DNA of 64,000 bases from Fallopia convolvulus (taxonomy: Eukaryota > Streptophyta > Magnoliopsida > Caryophyllales > Polygonaceae): positions 33,977,683 to 34,041,682 of the forward strand of contig OZ024737.1 of the NCBI GenBank assembly GCA_964016875.1, in the 5' to 3' direction. Both the position numbers and the translations under genes were made by a program. The notes beneath the pieces are model-generated. The model saw only the letters and a program-made list of their open reading frames with translations, did no database searches and was not told the origin of the DNA. Of the stretch, positions 47,115 to 60,595 are shown one piece after another. The first letter of the stretch is position 1. Every line of letters begins with the position of its first letter.

Positions 47115-50100
47115 TTAAGCCCATCTCCCACAAGTCTTGTCTAGGCGTTTTTTGGGCCATCGAGGGTTCTCTTGTTGGATCCTAGTCATATCATTTCATT
47201 TCTCTCCTTTGGTTGAAAAGCTTATTCGGCCCATTTTCAAATACAGTTTTGAGTCAATGCATTTTGGTCCTTATAGGGTGGCCTGAAGGCCCAACAGTTT
47301 TGTTTTATCAAGCTCTTAGAGAGTACGTACCGTACCGTCATGTCTATTTATTGATGGACTATATTGTACTAACATGTGCTTGAATCGATGCATATTTGTA
47401 CTATGTGGTTAGAGCAAAATAAAGAAAAATACTAGTTAATAATGATGGGTAATGAGTTCATGCGTACATAATACAAATGAAGAAGATTATAAAGAAATTT
47501 TTTTTGGAAAAAGAGTCTAATTAGCCTTGCATTTGCCCAGAAAAATCCTAAATGTATATACCCATTTGGTCATAAAAAATTTGTTTTATTGGGTGCGAAA
47601 ATTTGATGTTGAGAGATGAAAGTGGGTGATGCTGGAGGTGGGCCCTGATGAATCACAGCCCAAACAGCAACCGCTATATCTCAATAATGGACCCACTTGT
47701 TGTGGGTCGAAGCATTTCGGCTTACATGTAATGGGCTCACAATCGGATCCTAATCGTGACTCCAAAATCTTTTTCTTTGCACGCTTTATTAGAGAATAAC
47801 GTTACTTTTCTTCTTTAGCTACACAAACTAGGAAAGCTTCTTAGGTTTTGGGCAAATCTTCATTGAATGAAAACCGAACGATAATAAATCTCTTCTGTTT
47901 GTTGGTAGAGGTAGTAAGTCTACAAAAGTTCAATGGTAATCAATTTTCAAATTTTTTTATAGGTTGAACCCAAAATGTAAAATTTATAGCTATCATCATC
48001 ATCATCCGAGTGGGTGGTACGGATGGTCATTTAACTGCTATTCATGTCACTGATTTGATATAGAAAGTCACATTTATATTCATCACTGTTATTCACTTAT
48101 TATGTGACATTTTCAGAATAACTACTTTTAAGCGTTTTTCTTAGGGCCTACTTGCGTTTAAGCATTTTTTTTCCATGTGACGGTTTTATTTCTATATACT
48201 GTGTGAATTAAGTATTACAAAAAAGTACTTATTATTCGAATCGCACACTGGTTTCTATATTTGATTTCTTATTTGTACTTATTAACTATCAAAGCCCAAA
48301 AGTAAATCACATTATAAGTACTTATTCCTACATATATGTACCAACCTTTCTCATTTAAGATATTGGTTTCTATACATGAATTCTTATCGTATAGTCTTAG
48401 AACATAGAATGAAAAAAATCGTATTTTCATTAAAACTGACAAGTATAAATCAGAAGAGAAAAGTATTTAACTATCTAGGTAATTTATACATATTAGTTGG
48501 TAGTATAGCTAGGTGTTATAAATTCAAACTAATTTTTCCTTATTCTCATTCTAAATGACCCTATATATAACTTTAAAGTAAGTACTTGAGTCAAAGAAGA
48601 GGATCGGGAAAGGGGAGACGTAATGCGTTTGCAACTACGTGGATGCTTTGCCTTTATTATTGAGAATAATAGTTTGAATGTTCCAGTCTTGAGTCTCCGG
48701 CGATCTCAGTTGAATATGCATGTGTATTTATATGTGCATGTGCATGCGCCGACCGCTGATTAATCTCTCCCGTTTGACCACTTTCTGTTGACTTGACCAC
48801 TTGACTTCCTCCACGTACATATATAGACTCCGCTGATTAATCTCTCCCGTTTAGGTAATTAGAATGATTCCACGTACTGTACATAGAGTCGTTGCATTTG
48901 CACCAACGAATTGTTATGGAAATCAAGTGTCCTTTTAAAGTTTATAATGTATAACTTTACGAGATTAATTGACGGATATGATTACAAACCAGAATCTTCT
49001 CATGATCACATTGTGTATTGTAATCAATAGGACGAAGGAGGTAGGTGTTTTATAATTTGAGATCGAAATAAAATAATCTGATCCGTAAGAAAAAAAAAAG
49101 GACAGGTTCAATTTCTTGGCGACAAAGTTTGTGAGGTCTGATCAGTCATCTCTGAATATTCCCACCACTCAGCTTTCTAGAAAGTAGCTTCGAATCCCCA
49201 ACCAATTACTTATAAATACAGGGAGTATAAATGAATATTAAATAAACAAATAAATAAATAAAATAGGCCGGTGATTGTCTCCGTGTTCTCCGGCTGATTT
49301 TGATTTTTGACTGTTGCTTCTTGCTTCACACTTGACACGATCAATATTCAATATCAATATCAAATGAGTAATTACCTCCTCCATCGATCTGTAAATCTGT
49401 AATCTGTACTGCCCATTACAAGACCAGAGGAAACTCACTGGAAAATTCTCCTTTGCACACCTTTTTATTTTTATGCCTATTATTCCTTCCATCGTTTCGA
49501 CAAGTGTAAGAAACATCTTCAAGATATACAGTGTATTAGCCAGCATAATTTCACTTAAGTGACATATCAGCAATTAAGTTTACAAAGACCTTTTTTAATC
49601 AACTAATCAACTAGAATTAACCATGTAGATTTTGCTAGCTGGTATAAAATAAAACCATCCAGTGGGGAAAAAAACTATATATTTCTGGTTTTTTTGTTCA
49701 TGATGTAACCATATGCACGGTTTTAAATTTTATAGTTTACCCTACATATACAATTAATTAATTACAAGGTTGAACGATCAACTGAATTAAGAGGATGAAA
49801 GCATATGATTGATTGCAAATTTAGAATTGGTATTTGAACGTGTGGATCGGAGCTTCAAATGGAATCTCATGCGCCTGCTGCTTGTTAGGTGTTGATTCTT
49901 TTAGCTACTCTAGTAACAAATACTAATAATTCTACATTTCTACATATTATAGTTATGTATACTTTTATAGATTTTTTTTTTTTTTTTACGTGCTTTTTGT
50001 ATTTCTCTTTTTTTTTTTTTTTTTGTTGTAGTGCATGCTGGTAAAGTGGTAAAAGTCCAAGGTTCCAACAAGAAAGTTAGGTTGTTTGCCTAAGTTGTGT

Positions 50101-53100
50101 GGACTATTCATTGCATCCTTGATCGGTAAGTTATTCCATCCTTTCCCTAGATTAGTTTTAAAACAAAATCAAATTACATATATAGTCCCTTAGCTTTAAT
50201 TAATTAGTAGCTAGCTAGGTGTAAACATGCATACTCTTGAATTTGGCTAATCAATGACGACTAGTACGTCCTTAATCACATTAATTAATGAATAGAAGCA
50301 TGTATATACATGCACTTAATTACATACGGAGTATATATTCAAGTTAGGGAATCCAAACTTGCATTGTATTTTTCTTTCTTTATTGATGAAAGGTTGTGCA
50401 GTTGTGCATGTGTATACCATAAAGCCCAAGTGCCTTTTTCTTATTTTCTACATGCGATGCCAGAAAAAGACGACTTGACCCATAATGAGAACCTTCCTCC
50501 AACGTTCATGTACTTATTATTCTTTACAATTTGATGAATCAATATCATTCTAGAAAGCAATATTGTCACATAATACTCCCATTAAAAGTTTAATAAACTC
50601 AAATCCAGATTTAATACTTGTAATAAAACTTATATAAAAAAATACTCGCAAAGAATGAGTTCAGTTGGCGAGAGTGCGAGACATTCATTCAACCTGCTCA
50701 TAGTTCGAATCTTGTGAATATATATATATAAAAAAAAAGAGTATATTTTTATACTTATATTTGCAATTGCTTTGTTCATTTGTCCTACGCGAAATCCTCT
50801 CACTTTAACAACAATTATTGATTTAACCCAATTATATTATACTCCGTATTTAATTTTATCGTACTTGCCTATATATCTAGCTAGTTTTCATACATTCACA
50901 CACGAGCTCGTACGACATACATAAATTTTACGTTGGTTGAATATTTAATTTGAATGAAGAAGCAAGTACATTTGGCTACTTAATTTGACCGTGTTCACAT
51001 TTGGATGTTCCGACAGAAATAAAACATCCTAGCTATATTCATCATGGCCAATTTAATTATGTTTGGGTCTTGCAACATAATTAGTCCATCCATCATGGTG
51101 TTAGCTACCTAGTTTTTCAAAACAAATTTAAATCCAAAAATAATACCCCTTACAAGTATTGAATTCAAATACAAAAGTAAAGATTCAAAGTTGTAAAAAA
51201 TATTAACATTTATTAAAATTTTAGGGTTTGAACTTAATTGTTGTAAATACGAGGAAATAATATAACATGTGAATATATATAATATTTGGACTCTTACCTC
51301 TAAAGGAATTATAAAGTTTGCACTATCACCGAGAAGAAAATCAAAATATTCTAAGTCTAATCTATCATTTGTCTTAGTGATGGTTTGATTAAACCCTGAA
51401 AGTGAAATTCCCATGAAATTAGATCGTGGGAATTAAGTTCTTAAAAATTGTTTTTCATGGAAGTTGATAAATTATGTTTGGTTAAACTCTAATTCATATG
51501 AATTAATGGGGGAAGATTATCTTACCTAACCCCCTCTTGATAACTAGAATTTCTTTAAAATGGAGGAAATAGAAAATCATAGCAAATGAAAAATCCATGA
51601 TTTTGGATAGAAAATCTTTAACAAAACATGGGCCTCCCACCTCTTTTCATGAGATTTTCAATCTCCTAGGCATTTCTTGATTTTGGATAGAAAATCTTGG
51701 CTATATGGTTCATCTATGAGAAATCGAGTTGCAAGAAATAGTGAATTTTCTTACCCATACACAAATGTATAACTAACTCTCATGAATTTCTAACCCTTTG
51801 GCATCAATGGACTCCTCACATATATGAAGAAATACGGTTCGCTCAAAAGGTTCGAAGATCTATATTTATCTATGTTCGAGATATTTTCAGTTATTAAGTA
51901 AAGGTAATTCAACCCTTTTTTATAAGTTAATAGTTTAAATAAGCTTTGATAAATTTTAAAATTTCTTGTATTACATAATGTGCAAGGAATTAGTTGAGAT
52001 AATTTTTTTTCCTGCAAACTTAAGGGTTATTTTTTTAATAATACAGTATTCATTTTTTTGGTACCAATAATACAGTATTCATAGAAAAGACTAAAAGAGG
52101 GGTATGTATATATATGTATATGATGGTTAATTTGACTGAAACTGTAGTGAGATGCTGTATAGACAAAATAACAAGTCAAAAGAGACAATTGACAGTGAAA
52201 TAACAAGTCCAGAACTGAAACCTAATACTCCACATTCAAAAAATCTATTAAAAAAAAAGGACGACGGCCCGAAAACAACATGAGATATTTGAGGCGCTTA
52301 TGGTTTTGGTGTATTTTAAACAGACGTATATATCTCTCCATCCATAGATTTTATTTGCTGCTGCTTGTTTCTCTTCAAACTATTTCATTTCAACAGGCGC
52401 ACTTCTGTCTGTTTTCATGTATGTTTCTTTTAGGTTGGTGGTTAATTATTTATCAAATAGCAAGTTGGTGGTTAATTATTCGACCACAACAATATAAGTT
52501 TTAAGGTTTATAAAAGTAAGCAATGAAACCTTATATTTTAAAAAAATGTAAGAAAATATCTCATAATGAACTCAACCGTCTCGTACGTTTGGAGATATTA
52601 TTATGCATGTCCATCAAAAAAAACTTAGATATATGTCGGTAGCTACAAGCTAGTGGAAAAAGGAAATAGTATATATTAGGTTGTTTGATCTACTTTCTTT
52701 AGTCTTTTCCCCTTCGTTGTCAAAGTCACATTTTTATACATAATTGGGTACAAACAAATTTCAACAAAACACTTCACCCGCTGATAAAAGAAGCCTGGTT
52801 CACAGGTCAATTTTTAATTAATTTCTTAAAATTTTACTGTTTTATTGATGAACAATCTTAGAAAGTTTTAGATCCAAAAGAGATCTAAAATAATTATTTT
52901 TTAATATTATTTTAGTTTTTTAAGGCCAAGATTTATCATTTTTAAATTTTTTGTTTGTATAGATTGAGTATTTTTGTAACAATGAAAAAAAATAAGATTT
53001 CAATGAGGAAATTATACTCAAAAAGTTTGGACATTTAGAAGATAGAGTACACAACAACCTTCAAAATATATAATGTTTTATTAAAAATTTAATAACATTA

Positions 53101-53101
53101 G
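47115..53101. other. Long intergenic stretch, no supported gene
   Basis: Held here: a 23-bp duplication at 48753-48775 and 48830-48852 (CCGCTGATTAATCTCTCCCG, period 77); T-homopolymers at 49971-49987 and 50011-50024; and an (AT)n run near 50720. No conserved coding frame is visible on either strand, and short frames lack family motifs. Confidence 0.4.
50650..50740 (+). repeat. Possible tRNA-derived SINE
   Basis: TTGGCGAGAGTGCG (A-box-like) is followed 35 bases later by AGTTCGAATCT (B-box, 50702-50712), then (AT)n and an A-run. That spacing fits a tRNA-type Pol III promoter, but the A box is poor. Confidence 0.3.
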
Positions 53102-53113
53102 GATAAAGTGCAC

Positions 53114-54440
53114 TTGTTGGGGAGGCTAAAAGAGGTGTACAAAGAGAGGAAGAAAAATTTGCACATGATCGACTTAGAGAAAGCGTATGACAGAGTACCA
53201 AGAGAGCTGATTTGGGACTGTTTAGAGACTAAGGAAGTGTCTGGAACTTGTGTCAGGGTAGTCAGAGATACATACGAGAGCTCGATGACTAGCGTGTGCA
53301 CCCCAGACGGAGATACTGAATTTTTTAAGGTGGAGGCATGTGTACACTAAGGCTCAGCCTTGAGTCCCTTTACTTTTTACGCTGGTGATGGATGTTCTGA
53401 CGAGGGAGATTCAGGGGGAGATCCCGTGGAGCATGCTATTTGCAGATGATATTGTCTTAGTGGACGAGTCCAAAGCCGGAGTCAGCAGCAGGCTTGAAAG
53501 TTGCAGGGAGAAGTTGGAGTCTAAGGGCTTCAGACTGAGCAGGACCAAGACGGAATATGTGGAGTTCAGGTTTGGGCAGGATGTAGGCTCTAGTGAGGAC
53601 GTGCTTTTAGGAGGGAAGTCGTAACGAGGAAGGAGAGTTTCAGGTATTTACAGAGTAATGGGGGTATAGATGAGGACATCACGCATCGGATCCAGAGGGG
53701 TTGACAGAAGTGGATGGCATCATCAAGGATTCTGTGTGGCAAGAAGGTACCGTTCGGATTGAAGGGAAAGTTTTACAGAACAGTGATTAGACCAGCCTTT
53801 CTTTATGGGGCAGAGTGTTGGCCCACCACGAAAGTACAAGAACAGAGGTTGATGGTAGCTGAGATGAGGATGCTAAGGTGGATGAGCGGGCACATATTAC
53901 TAGACAAAATCAGAAACGAAGTGATTAGAAGCAGGGTGGGAGTGGCCAGTATTGGGGATAAGCTGCGAGAATCAAGATTGCGTTGGTTTGGACATGTTTA
54001 GAGGCGGTGCCCTGAGGCACCAGTTCGTAGGTTTGAGATCTTGGTTCTTGGAGATGTACGTAGAGGGAGGGGAAGACTCAAGAAGTGTTAGAAGGACAAT
54101 ATAGAGAAGGATGTCAGCCAGTTGGGGATTTCGACAAATTTGGCATTGTGCAGGGATAGTTAGAGGGAGAAGATTTGAGTGGTGGACAGCTAGTCACCTG
54201 GACTGATTGGCCCACGGGGGCCTTGAGGTTTTCAGAGCTATGTTTGTACTTTTTTTACGTTTCGTTATGTTTTGTTTCGGTTTGCTTTTAGTTGCCTTGT
54301 TTTTTCATCTTGTTCTGTGATCTTATCGGGTCTTTTGGTCGCTCCCCTGACGCGTTAAGCTCGGGGCGCTCCCATCTTGACCCTCCAGATTTCTCACAAG
54401 GGAAACTCCACGTACTGAAAAATTGTTGTTGTTATTATAA
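53114..54440 (+). mobile_element. 5'-truncated RTE-type LINE with target duplication
   Basis: Reverse transcriptase pieces appear in order: HMIDLEKAYDRVPRELIW, a broken 'GSALSP', MLFADDIVLVDE, ESKGFRLSRTKTEYVEF, IRPAFLYGAECWPTTKVQEQ and RESRLRWFGHV, across frames 53108-53350, 53385-53624 and 53714-54001. Two frameshifts and several stops inactivate it. The 3' UTR ends in a TTGTTGTTGTTATT tail. GATAAAGTGCAC lies at both sides (53102-53113 and 54441-54452), a 12-bp target duplication. The FADD box and tail type fit plant RTE elements. Confidence 0.85.
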
Positions 54441-54452
54441 GATAAAGTGCAC

Positions 54453-55060
54453 AACCACACAAAAAAGTAAGATATTTAGAACAATTTTCTCTAATATCTT
54501 AGACATAAGTTTACAAGTTTAAATCTTCATTTTCGATTTATAATAATCTAAATCCCCCTTTATAGACAAAAAAATTGATATATAAGTATTCTTGAGTGAT
54601 ATCTTACCATATATTCCCGAATGTCATCGTCGAGTCGTCCATCATATCCCGCTATAGAAATTATTTTTCATATGATCACCTTCCATTAAACCACACGTCA
54701 ATTATCAAAAACTAATTAAACCCTTCATGCTATGTAGGGCAATAATAGTAATATCTACATGGGTGGATGATGATACAAGTAGAATATTGGGTGGAGATGC
54801 ATGTATCATGTATGTACTCTTAGCTTGCCTTAAGTAGAAGTTGGGAGGGTGTGTCTGATGAACTCAAAGTAAAAAAGAAGCAAAATGAGGTAGAAAAAGA
54901 CAAAAAAAAAGTACGCAAAAACATAAAGAACAAGAAAGGAACAAAAATGGAAGAAATGAGTGAGATGTGCCCTCTAAGTCTTTTCCGCTAACGCTCCGCC
55001 ACTACAATATTCTCTTGTTAATGATCCTACACATGGTCAAATCTATTATGATTGCTAGAA
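54453..55060. other. Spacer between the two LINEs
   Basis: AT-rich with no supported feature. Confidence 0.3.
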
Positions 55061-56510
55061 GGGTGAGATATAGCTTATGACTTCCTTCCAACTCTTTTTT
55101 GACCTACCCATTGCATGTTCCTGCAAAAGTAATTGGAGATGAAATATTTATCCTTCATATGACGCATTTGGCAGCCTCCTTTGTATGTGCCTGAACCATC
55201 GAAGTCTTGATTCTCGGAGGTTTTTTTTCCCTATATTGGCCACTCCCATGTTGTTCCCGATCAATTCGTTCTTGATCTTGTCCAGTCTTATGTGCCCACA
55301 CATCCACCTCAACATCCACTACCATCAGCTTCTGCTTTTGCGCCTTTGTGGTCGACCATACTCTGCTGCATATAGTATGAAGGGACTAACCACTATTTAT
55401 AGAATCCCTTGAGCTTTAGTGAGACTTTTTTTGTCACATAAGACTCCTTTTTGGTCTAACCAATAGGGTTGTGCAAACATGGATGACACCAAGTGACCAT
55501 ACCGGATCGAACCGGAATATTACGGTCCGATCCAAGACAAGGATAGAGATCGGAATTGAGACAGTCCGACCATTATATTTTAAAATTGCGGGTTACGGTC
55601 CGGACCATATTGGAATGTAACATATATATGTTTAAAAATTATGTGTAAAAAATAATATAATATTTATGTTTGACATAAAATCTCAATTTTTACGGTCTAT
55701 TTACATTTGAAAAACGAATCGGGGTATAATTTAACCTTTTTTAACATAAAATATCAAAATATTATAGTAAAATATTAAAATTTTATAGTAAAATATTTAA
55801 ACCGGTCCAAAATTGGACCGATTGTAATTACACCAGACCGTATTAATCCGGTCCCTGATCCAATTGTTACAAATTTTAATGTCCGTCGGTCCGGACCAGG
55901 ACCGTATATTCCGATCTAGATCGGATGAACACCCATACCTTGATCTGACGCCTACCTTCCTCTTCGATTCTCCCGTCACTTTGTAAAATTGAGCATAAAT
56001 ATTTGAACATCCCCTTTCCCAATATGATATCTCCTCCTAGTCGCACTTCTTATCTGACGCCACCTACTGACTAAATTTAAACTCCACATACTCCGTCTTG
56101 GTCCTGCTCAACTTAAACCCCTTTGATTCAAGCTTCTCTCTCTCCAAGCTTCTAGCTTTTTGCAGACTCCCTCCCTTGACCCATCCACCAGAAAAGCATA
56201 CACCAGGTATCTCTTCGATCTTGGATATCCCTTGCCAAAACACGCAAAATAATAGCAAATAGAAAAGAATATCAAAGTCGACCCCTAGTTCAAACCAACC
56301 CCACTTGGAAGTACTCTATGTTCCTCTAGGGTGCACATGCATGTCAACGAGCCCTTGTACATGTCGTTCAGAATTCTGATATATGTCCATGAAACCTCTC
56401 TACCTTCCAAACACCCCCATAACAACTCTACCTCTATGCCAATTACAATGTTTGTCATACCGTTACTTTTGTCACTAGGATTAATGCTAAGCTTAATCAT
56501 AGAACAAAAC
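55061..56510 (-). pseudogene. RTE-type LINE remnant, minus strand, with nested TIR element
   Basis: Minus strand from right to left: a degenerate 'LLWGCLEGREVSWTYIRIL.DMY' (56300-56430), then KLESKGFKLSRTKTEYVEF (56070-56130). After the nested element come ILYAAEYGRPQ (55370), MLRWMCGHIRLDKIKNELIG (55300) and RESRLRWFRHI (55190), then MGRSKKSWKEV (55100). The order is that of the LINE at 53114, so both belong to one clade. Heavily mutated. Confidence 0.7.
55463..55938. mobile_element. Family A TIR element nested in the LINE
   Basis: The tips are ATAGGGTTGTGCAAAC and GATGAACACCCATA. The body has CCGGATCGAACCGG, ATTACGGTCCGATCC and CCGATCTAGATCGG words around an AT-rich core. It is the same family as 13969-14456 in reverse orientation. 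LINE coding resumes on both sides. Confidence 0.6.
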
Positions 56511-57710
56511 AGTTCTTTTATCTTAAAAAGTTAAAGCTAATGAATAGGGTGACTAGCCTCCACACACTTCCGATTTTTGATAACATTATCAATCTTTCCA
56601 CACACCTCTCTCAAATGTAGTTAGCATAGTCTAGCTGGCACTTGATAAATCTTTTAAGGATGGCTAGCTAAAATCGACCAAGAACGTGAATCACGTAACC
56701 AATTCGAATCATTCCTTAAGGTCGTCCAACAAATATATCAAGAAACGAACCCATACAGGAACCCACTTTGTGTGAGAGTGACGTGCGGAAGAGTGAAGAT
56801 AAATTAACGTACTTTGACTTTGATGTCAGTTTGAATCGTAACGAGGCAATTTCCAAAACTAGTAATTCAACACTTATATCATTGTAGGGTTACACTAATT
56901 CCACTTTGAAATAAGATTAAAAAAATTACTCAAAAACATAGGGCGCGTTGGAAATAATAAGACAAACAAATTAAAGAATTTTTTGATTTTGTTTGAATGT
57001 ATTTCAATCAAGGAAGATATCGATCTCCTATAACTTAAGTTGTCCAAAATCCAACTTGACATGTCCTTATATAAGCGTGGGCTAGCTTTGACCAAGAAAT
57101 TACGATAATTGTTGAGATTTGACCAACATATTACCACCACAGTTATGTGACTTATGTCGATTACACAAATTAAAACATGCTAAAACGACCATATTTTGGC
57201 TATGTCATTTTGGGTCGCATTGACCTGCCCTAACTGACTAGCTTTAATATTGTCCTAATCCGTGAAGTGTGAAGTAATAGACTCGGGTTCGAGTCCTCGA
57301 GTGTGCATCCCACATATTTAAATCTGTAATATTTTTTTGATAAGGAAAGGAATTAGAGAGATCACTCTAAAACAAATGAGATGCTCTAGAGCATTTTTGC
57401 GGATGAAGTCCCTAAGAATCGGATCGGAGGTAATCAAGAGGGAGGAGACATGTCGAAACGATCCAGCGATACAGTCCGCAACATAATTGACTTCTTGGAA
57501 GACATGAGAGAGACTCTAACTTTGAAAGTGGCCCAACATATATAAATTTGTGATATAGCTAACCTAAACCTTATTTATATGTCACTAAAATCACCAACAC
57601 TAATACTATCATAAATATCCTCGATGGACCGTTATATAATCAGAGTGAGTGGGTGAGCAAGATACTATATTGCATCAATTTTATTCATATTTTTAAAATA
57701 AAATCGAAAT
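56511..57710. other. Intergenic; weak SINE-like B box
   Basis: GGTTCGAGTCC (57286-57296) matches a tRNA B box, but no convincing A box lies upstream. Nothing else is supported. Confidence 0.3.
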
Positions 57711-58676
57711 TGTTGGGACGGTGTTGGGAACTCTGCTTTCAAACATCGGAACAACGATATCATTCTCCAGTTTTGACAATGACAAACACCATATGAGAAT
57801 TAACGTGTTGTATCTAAGTATTTCTAAGGAACACAGGTCCAGTGAAGAATCGCCATGAACATCCAAGGAACACATACATACAAAACTAAGAGTTCTTCTC
57901 AAAGGAACTCTGAAGAAGATAGTTCCCATCACATGGGAACTCACATGTGCAAACAAAGACCAGTCAGCGAGATTCACGGGATCCTGTCTCAAGACAAAGC
58001 AAACTCTCAGTCTGAGGAACAGACTGAAGTGATTGATCTAACGGCCTGATTGCTTCTCAAAGATGACTCAATTCAAATTGTCACATGTGAAGGACAAAGA
58101 CTTGGCACACAAGACAAAGGGCATTTCAGACACAAATAAAAGTCAAGATTGCAGCCCATGTATTGACAAGTATAAAGCCAAGTGAAATAGTGCTCAGACA
58201 AAGCACTTTCCCAGAATACACATTCATTCACAAAGAAAGAAAGAAAGAAAGACAAAGTAAAAAGAAGTCCCCGGCGGCGATTGTGTGATCTCGGCGACGG
58301 CGAAACCAAGTTCCCAGGAGATAGGGAACTGAACTTAAGGCGTAAGGTTCGATTTGTCTTATGCTTAGTTGAGTTGTTCGCTTAGGAACAAGGTCGATTA
58401 CTAGTGTTGCTAGAGTTAGATAGAACTGTTAGGAACAGAGAAGTGTAAGTCCGCCTGTGTAACTAGGGAACAATCAATAAGATAAGAAGATCGTTCAAAA
58501 TCCTCCAAGCGGAGGTAGAGATTTACCCACACAACTAGTTGGTTATCGTCGGGTTCCTCTATAAAGAAAATGTGTCTATTTATATTCTGTTTACTTACTT
58601 ATATAATACTTCCGCTGCCTTAGAAACGACCTAACCACCAGTTCCCAAGTTCTTACTAACACTTAACGATCCAACA
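57711..58676 (+). mobile_element. Solo LTR, GTTCCC-rich family (copy 1)
   Basis: A 966-bp unit starting TGTTGGGACGG and ending GATCCAACA, with flanks GAAAT and TAAAT matching at 4 of 5. GGAAC and GTTCCC words are repeated through it. A TATA-like AGTATAAAGCC lies near 58169, and AATCCTCCAAGCGGAGGTAG near 58500 is shared with the partial LTR at 63629-64000. A (GAAA)n microsatellite is at about 58233-58252. Confidence 0.65.
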
Positions 58677-59568
58677 TAAATACACCTTTTGTTCCAACTA
58701 CATTTAACTAATTAATTGGATAAAGACTTCACAGGGCCGCCTTTTAGTTTTCTTTTATCTTCCAATGGCGGATAATTAACATTCCCACCTTTTATGTACA
58801 AATCACTCCCGTGTACGCACTGGAATATCCACTAAATGAATCGATGATCGATCAATTGGAATTTTATCCACAAAGTAAGAGAAGCTGACTCGTATAACTC
58901 ATTAATTAGCTAGCTAGATAAGCTACAGTTTCGTGCATACAACACTTCGTTGGTTTATGCACGGGGGATTAAAGTAAAAGAAAGGAGTTGGAGTTGCCTT
59001 TAGCTTTATAGGTAAAAGCATATAAAAGATATCCTTTTTGCACGTTGTAATGCTGTATATGTATCTAAAATCTTACTGTAATATCTATTTAATCCCAATA
59101 AATCCTTGTGTTGATCGTGCTTCTCAAGTACGTTACCAATCTTCTTTTGGATCCATTTAGTTAAATTTTAAAGTAAGATTAGGAGTACCCAATGAAAGTT
59201 GAGAACGGTGAGGAAGGGTATAATAATAATCACGCCAATTATCAATGTAGTACAGTAGTACATAGTATAATATTGTTTTGTGATATCTAGTTTAACATCA
59301 AATTTGATGCATTTATAATTCGGTTTTTCTAACCTATGCCTAAGGGCATAAGATAAGAATCCTAATTCGTTTATAATTAAACAGTATTAATAGCTGCAAT
59401 AACCTGATTGTTTAAATCTCACATATATTATTATCATGTTACATATATACGATGTGTAATCTATACGTTGAGATCAAATCTTTTTGTCGAAGACTTTCCA
59501 CATCTATCTTATCATGGTTGTAAACGATTAAGGCCTAGAACAAACCAACGAAGTAAACATATCCGCAT
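58677..59568. other. Spacer between two solo LTRs
   Basis: AT-rich; it includes the dispersed AAGGGCATAAGATAAG motif at 59342. No gene is supported. Confidence 0.3.
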
Positions 59569-60465
59569 TGTTGGAACAATCGTGGTTCCATGCATGGTTT
59601 CTCTTAGTTTTGATGATAACAAACTTAGTTGGTATAACTTGCTTCTACATGTAAGTGTTTCAGGAAAATAGGTACATAGTCACAAGTGACAGAACATTGT
59701 GAGGAATGATGGAGGGAACGAGTGACAGATTTAGGAAGTGCGTCTCGAAAGGAACACGGGTTTCTATTAATAACAAGTTACCATATCTTCTATGAGCGAT
59801 CTTCTGCGAAGATACGACAACTGTAGGCGGTTGCTTGAGAAGATCAAATGAAGGATAAGATCAAAGCTCACACGATCTTATCTAGGAAATCCGAGATCAT
59901 TCGATTTTGGCAAGAATCGGCATGGTTAAGGATCCAAATCACAAACAATACTTTCTCCTATTAGTGTGGGATTTGTTAAGTGGAAAATCTGCGTAATTAG
60001 GCAAAAATTACATATGAGATCAGACTTGACATTTCTTATAAATAGCTAGGTTATAGCTAGGGTATAAGTGTGGTTGTTCACGGCGAACTTGGAGAGAGAG
60101 CTTCAAGTGTACGAGTGTGTGACTTTTTTCCGTGAAAAATCTACAAGTAAGTGAGTACTTTGTCAGTGGTTTACTATCTCTTAGGTTTACGTTTACGGTT
60201 GTAGAAGTCTAGTTGGTTGAGCTTTGGTTGGTGCCTTAGTTACCAGGGAACTTGACTTGCCTTGTAACTGTTGAAACTTAATAAAAGTATTCTATTGAAA
60301 ATCCTATGAGAAGGAGTCTCAGGGATAGAAGTTTTTTCCTTTCTACGACTTATTGGTTGGACAGAAAGTTTTCCTTTATAAATTCTGTGTTCTTACTATT
60401 TATTTCCACTGCCTAGGGAACATTGCTAGTTCCCTGACTTGTTACTAACGCTTCACGATCCAACA
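59569..60465 (+). mobile_element. Solo LTR, related family (copy 2)
   Basis: An 897-bp unit starting TGTTGGAACAATCG and ending CGATCCAACA, flanked by CGCAT and CGAAT (4 of 5). A TATA box TATAAATAG lies at 60037-60045. Its 3' part (TTTCCACTGCCTAGGGAAC, TTACTAACGCTTCACGATCC) parallels copy 1, which supports common ancestry. No internal region. Confidence 0.7.
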
Positions 60466-60595
60466 CGAATGATCCTAGTTATTTTGCAAACAAAAAATAA
60501 TCTAAAGATTGAAAAACACACGGAATTTGTTTACACGGTTTGGTGGAGCTTAGGTCGCAGAGTCTCAGTGGAGAGACTTGTTCCAAATCACTAAC

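Noticed and set aside
53108..53624. Functional reverse transcriptase gene
   Set aside because: Frameshifts and stops separate the RT motifs, and the element is 5'-truncated with a target duplication.
57243..57320. tRNA gene or clear SINE at the GGTTCGAGTCC B box
   Set aside because: No cloverleaf can be drawn and no adequate A box lies upstream.
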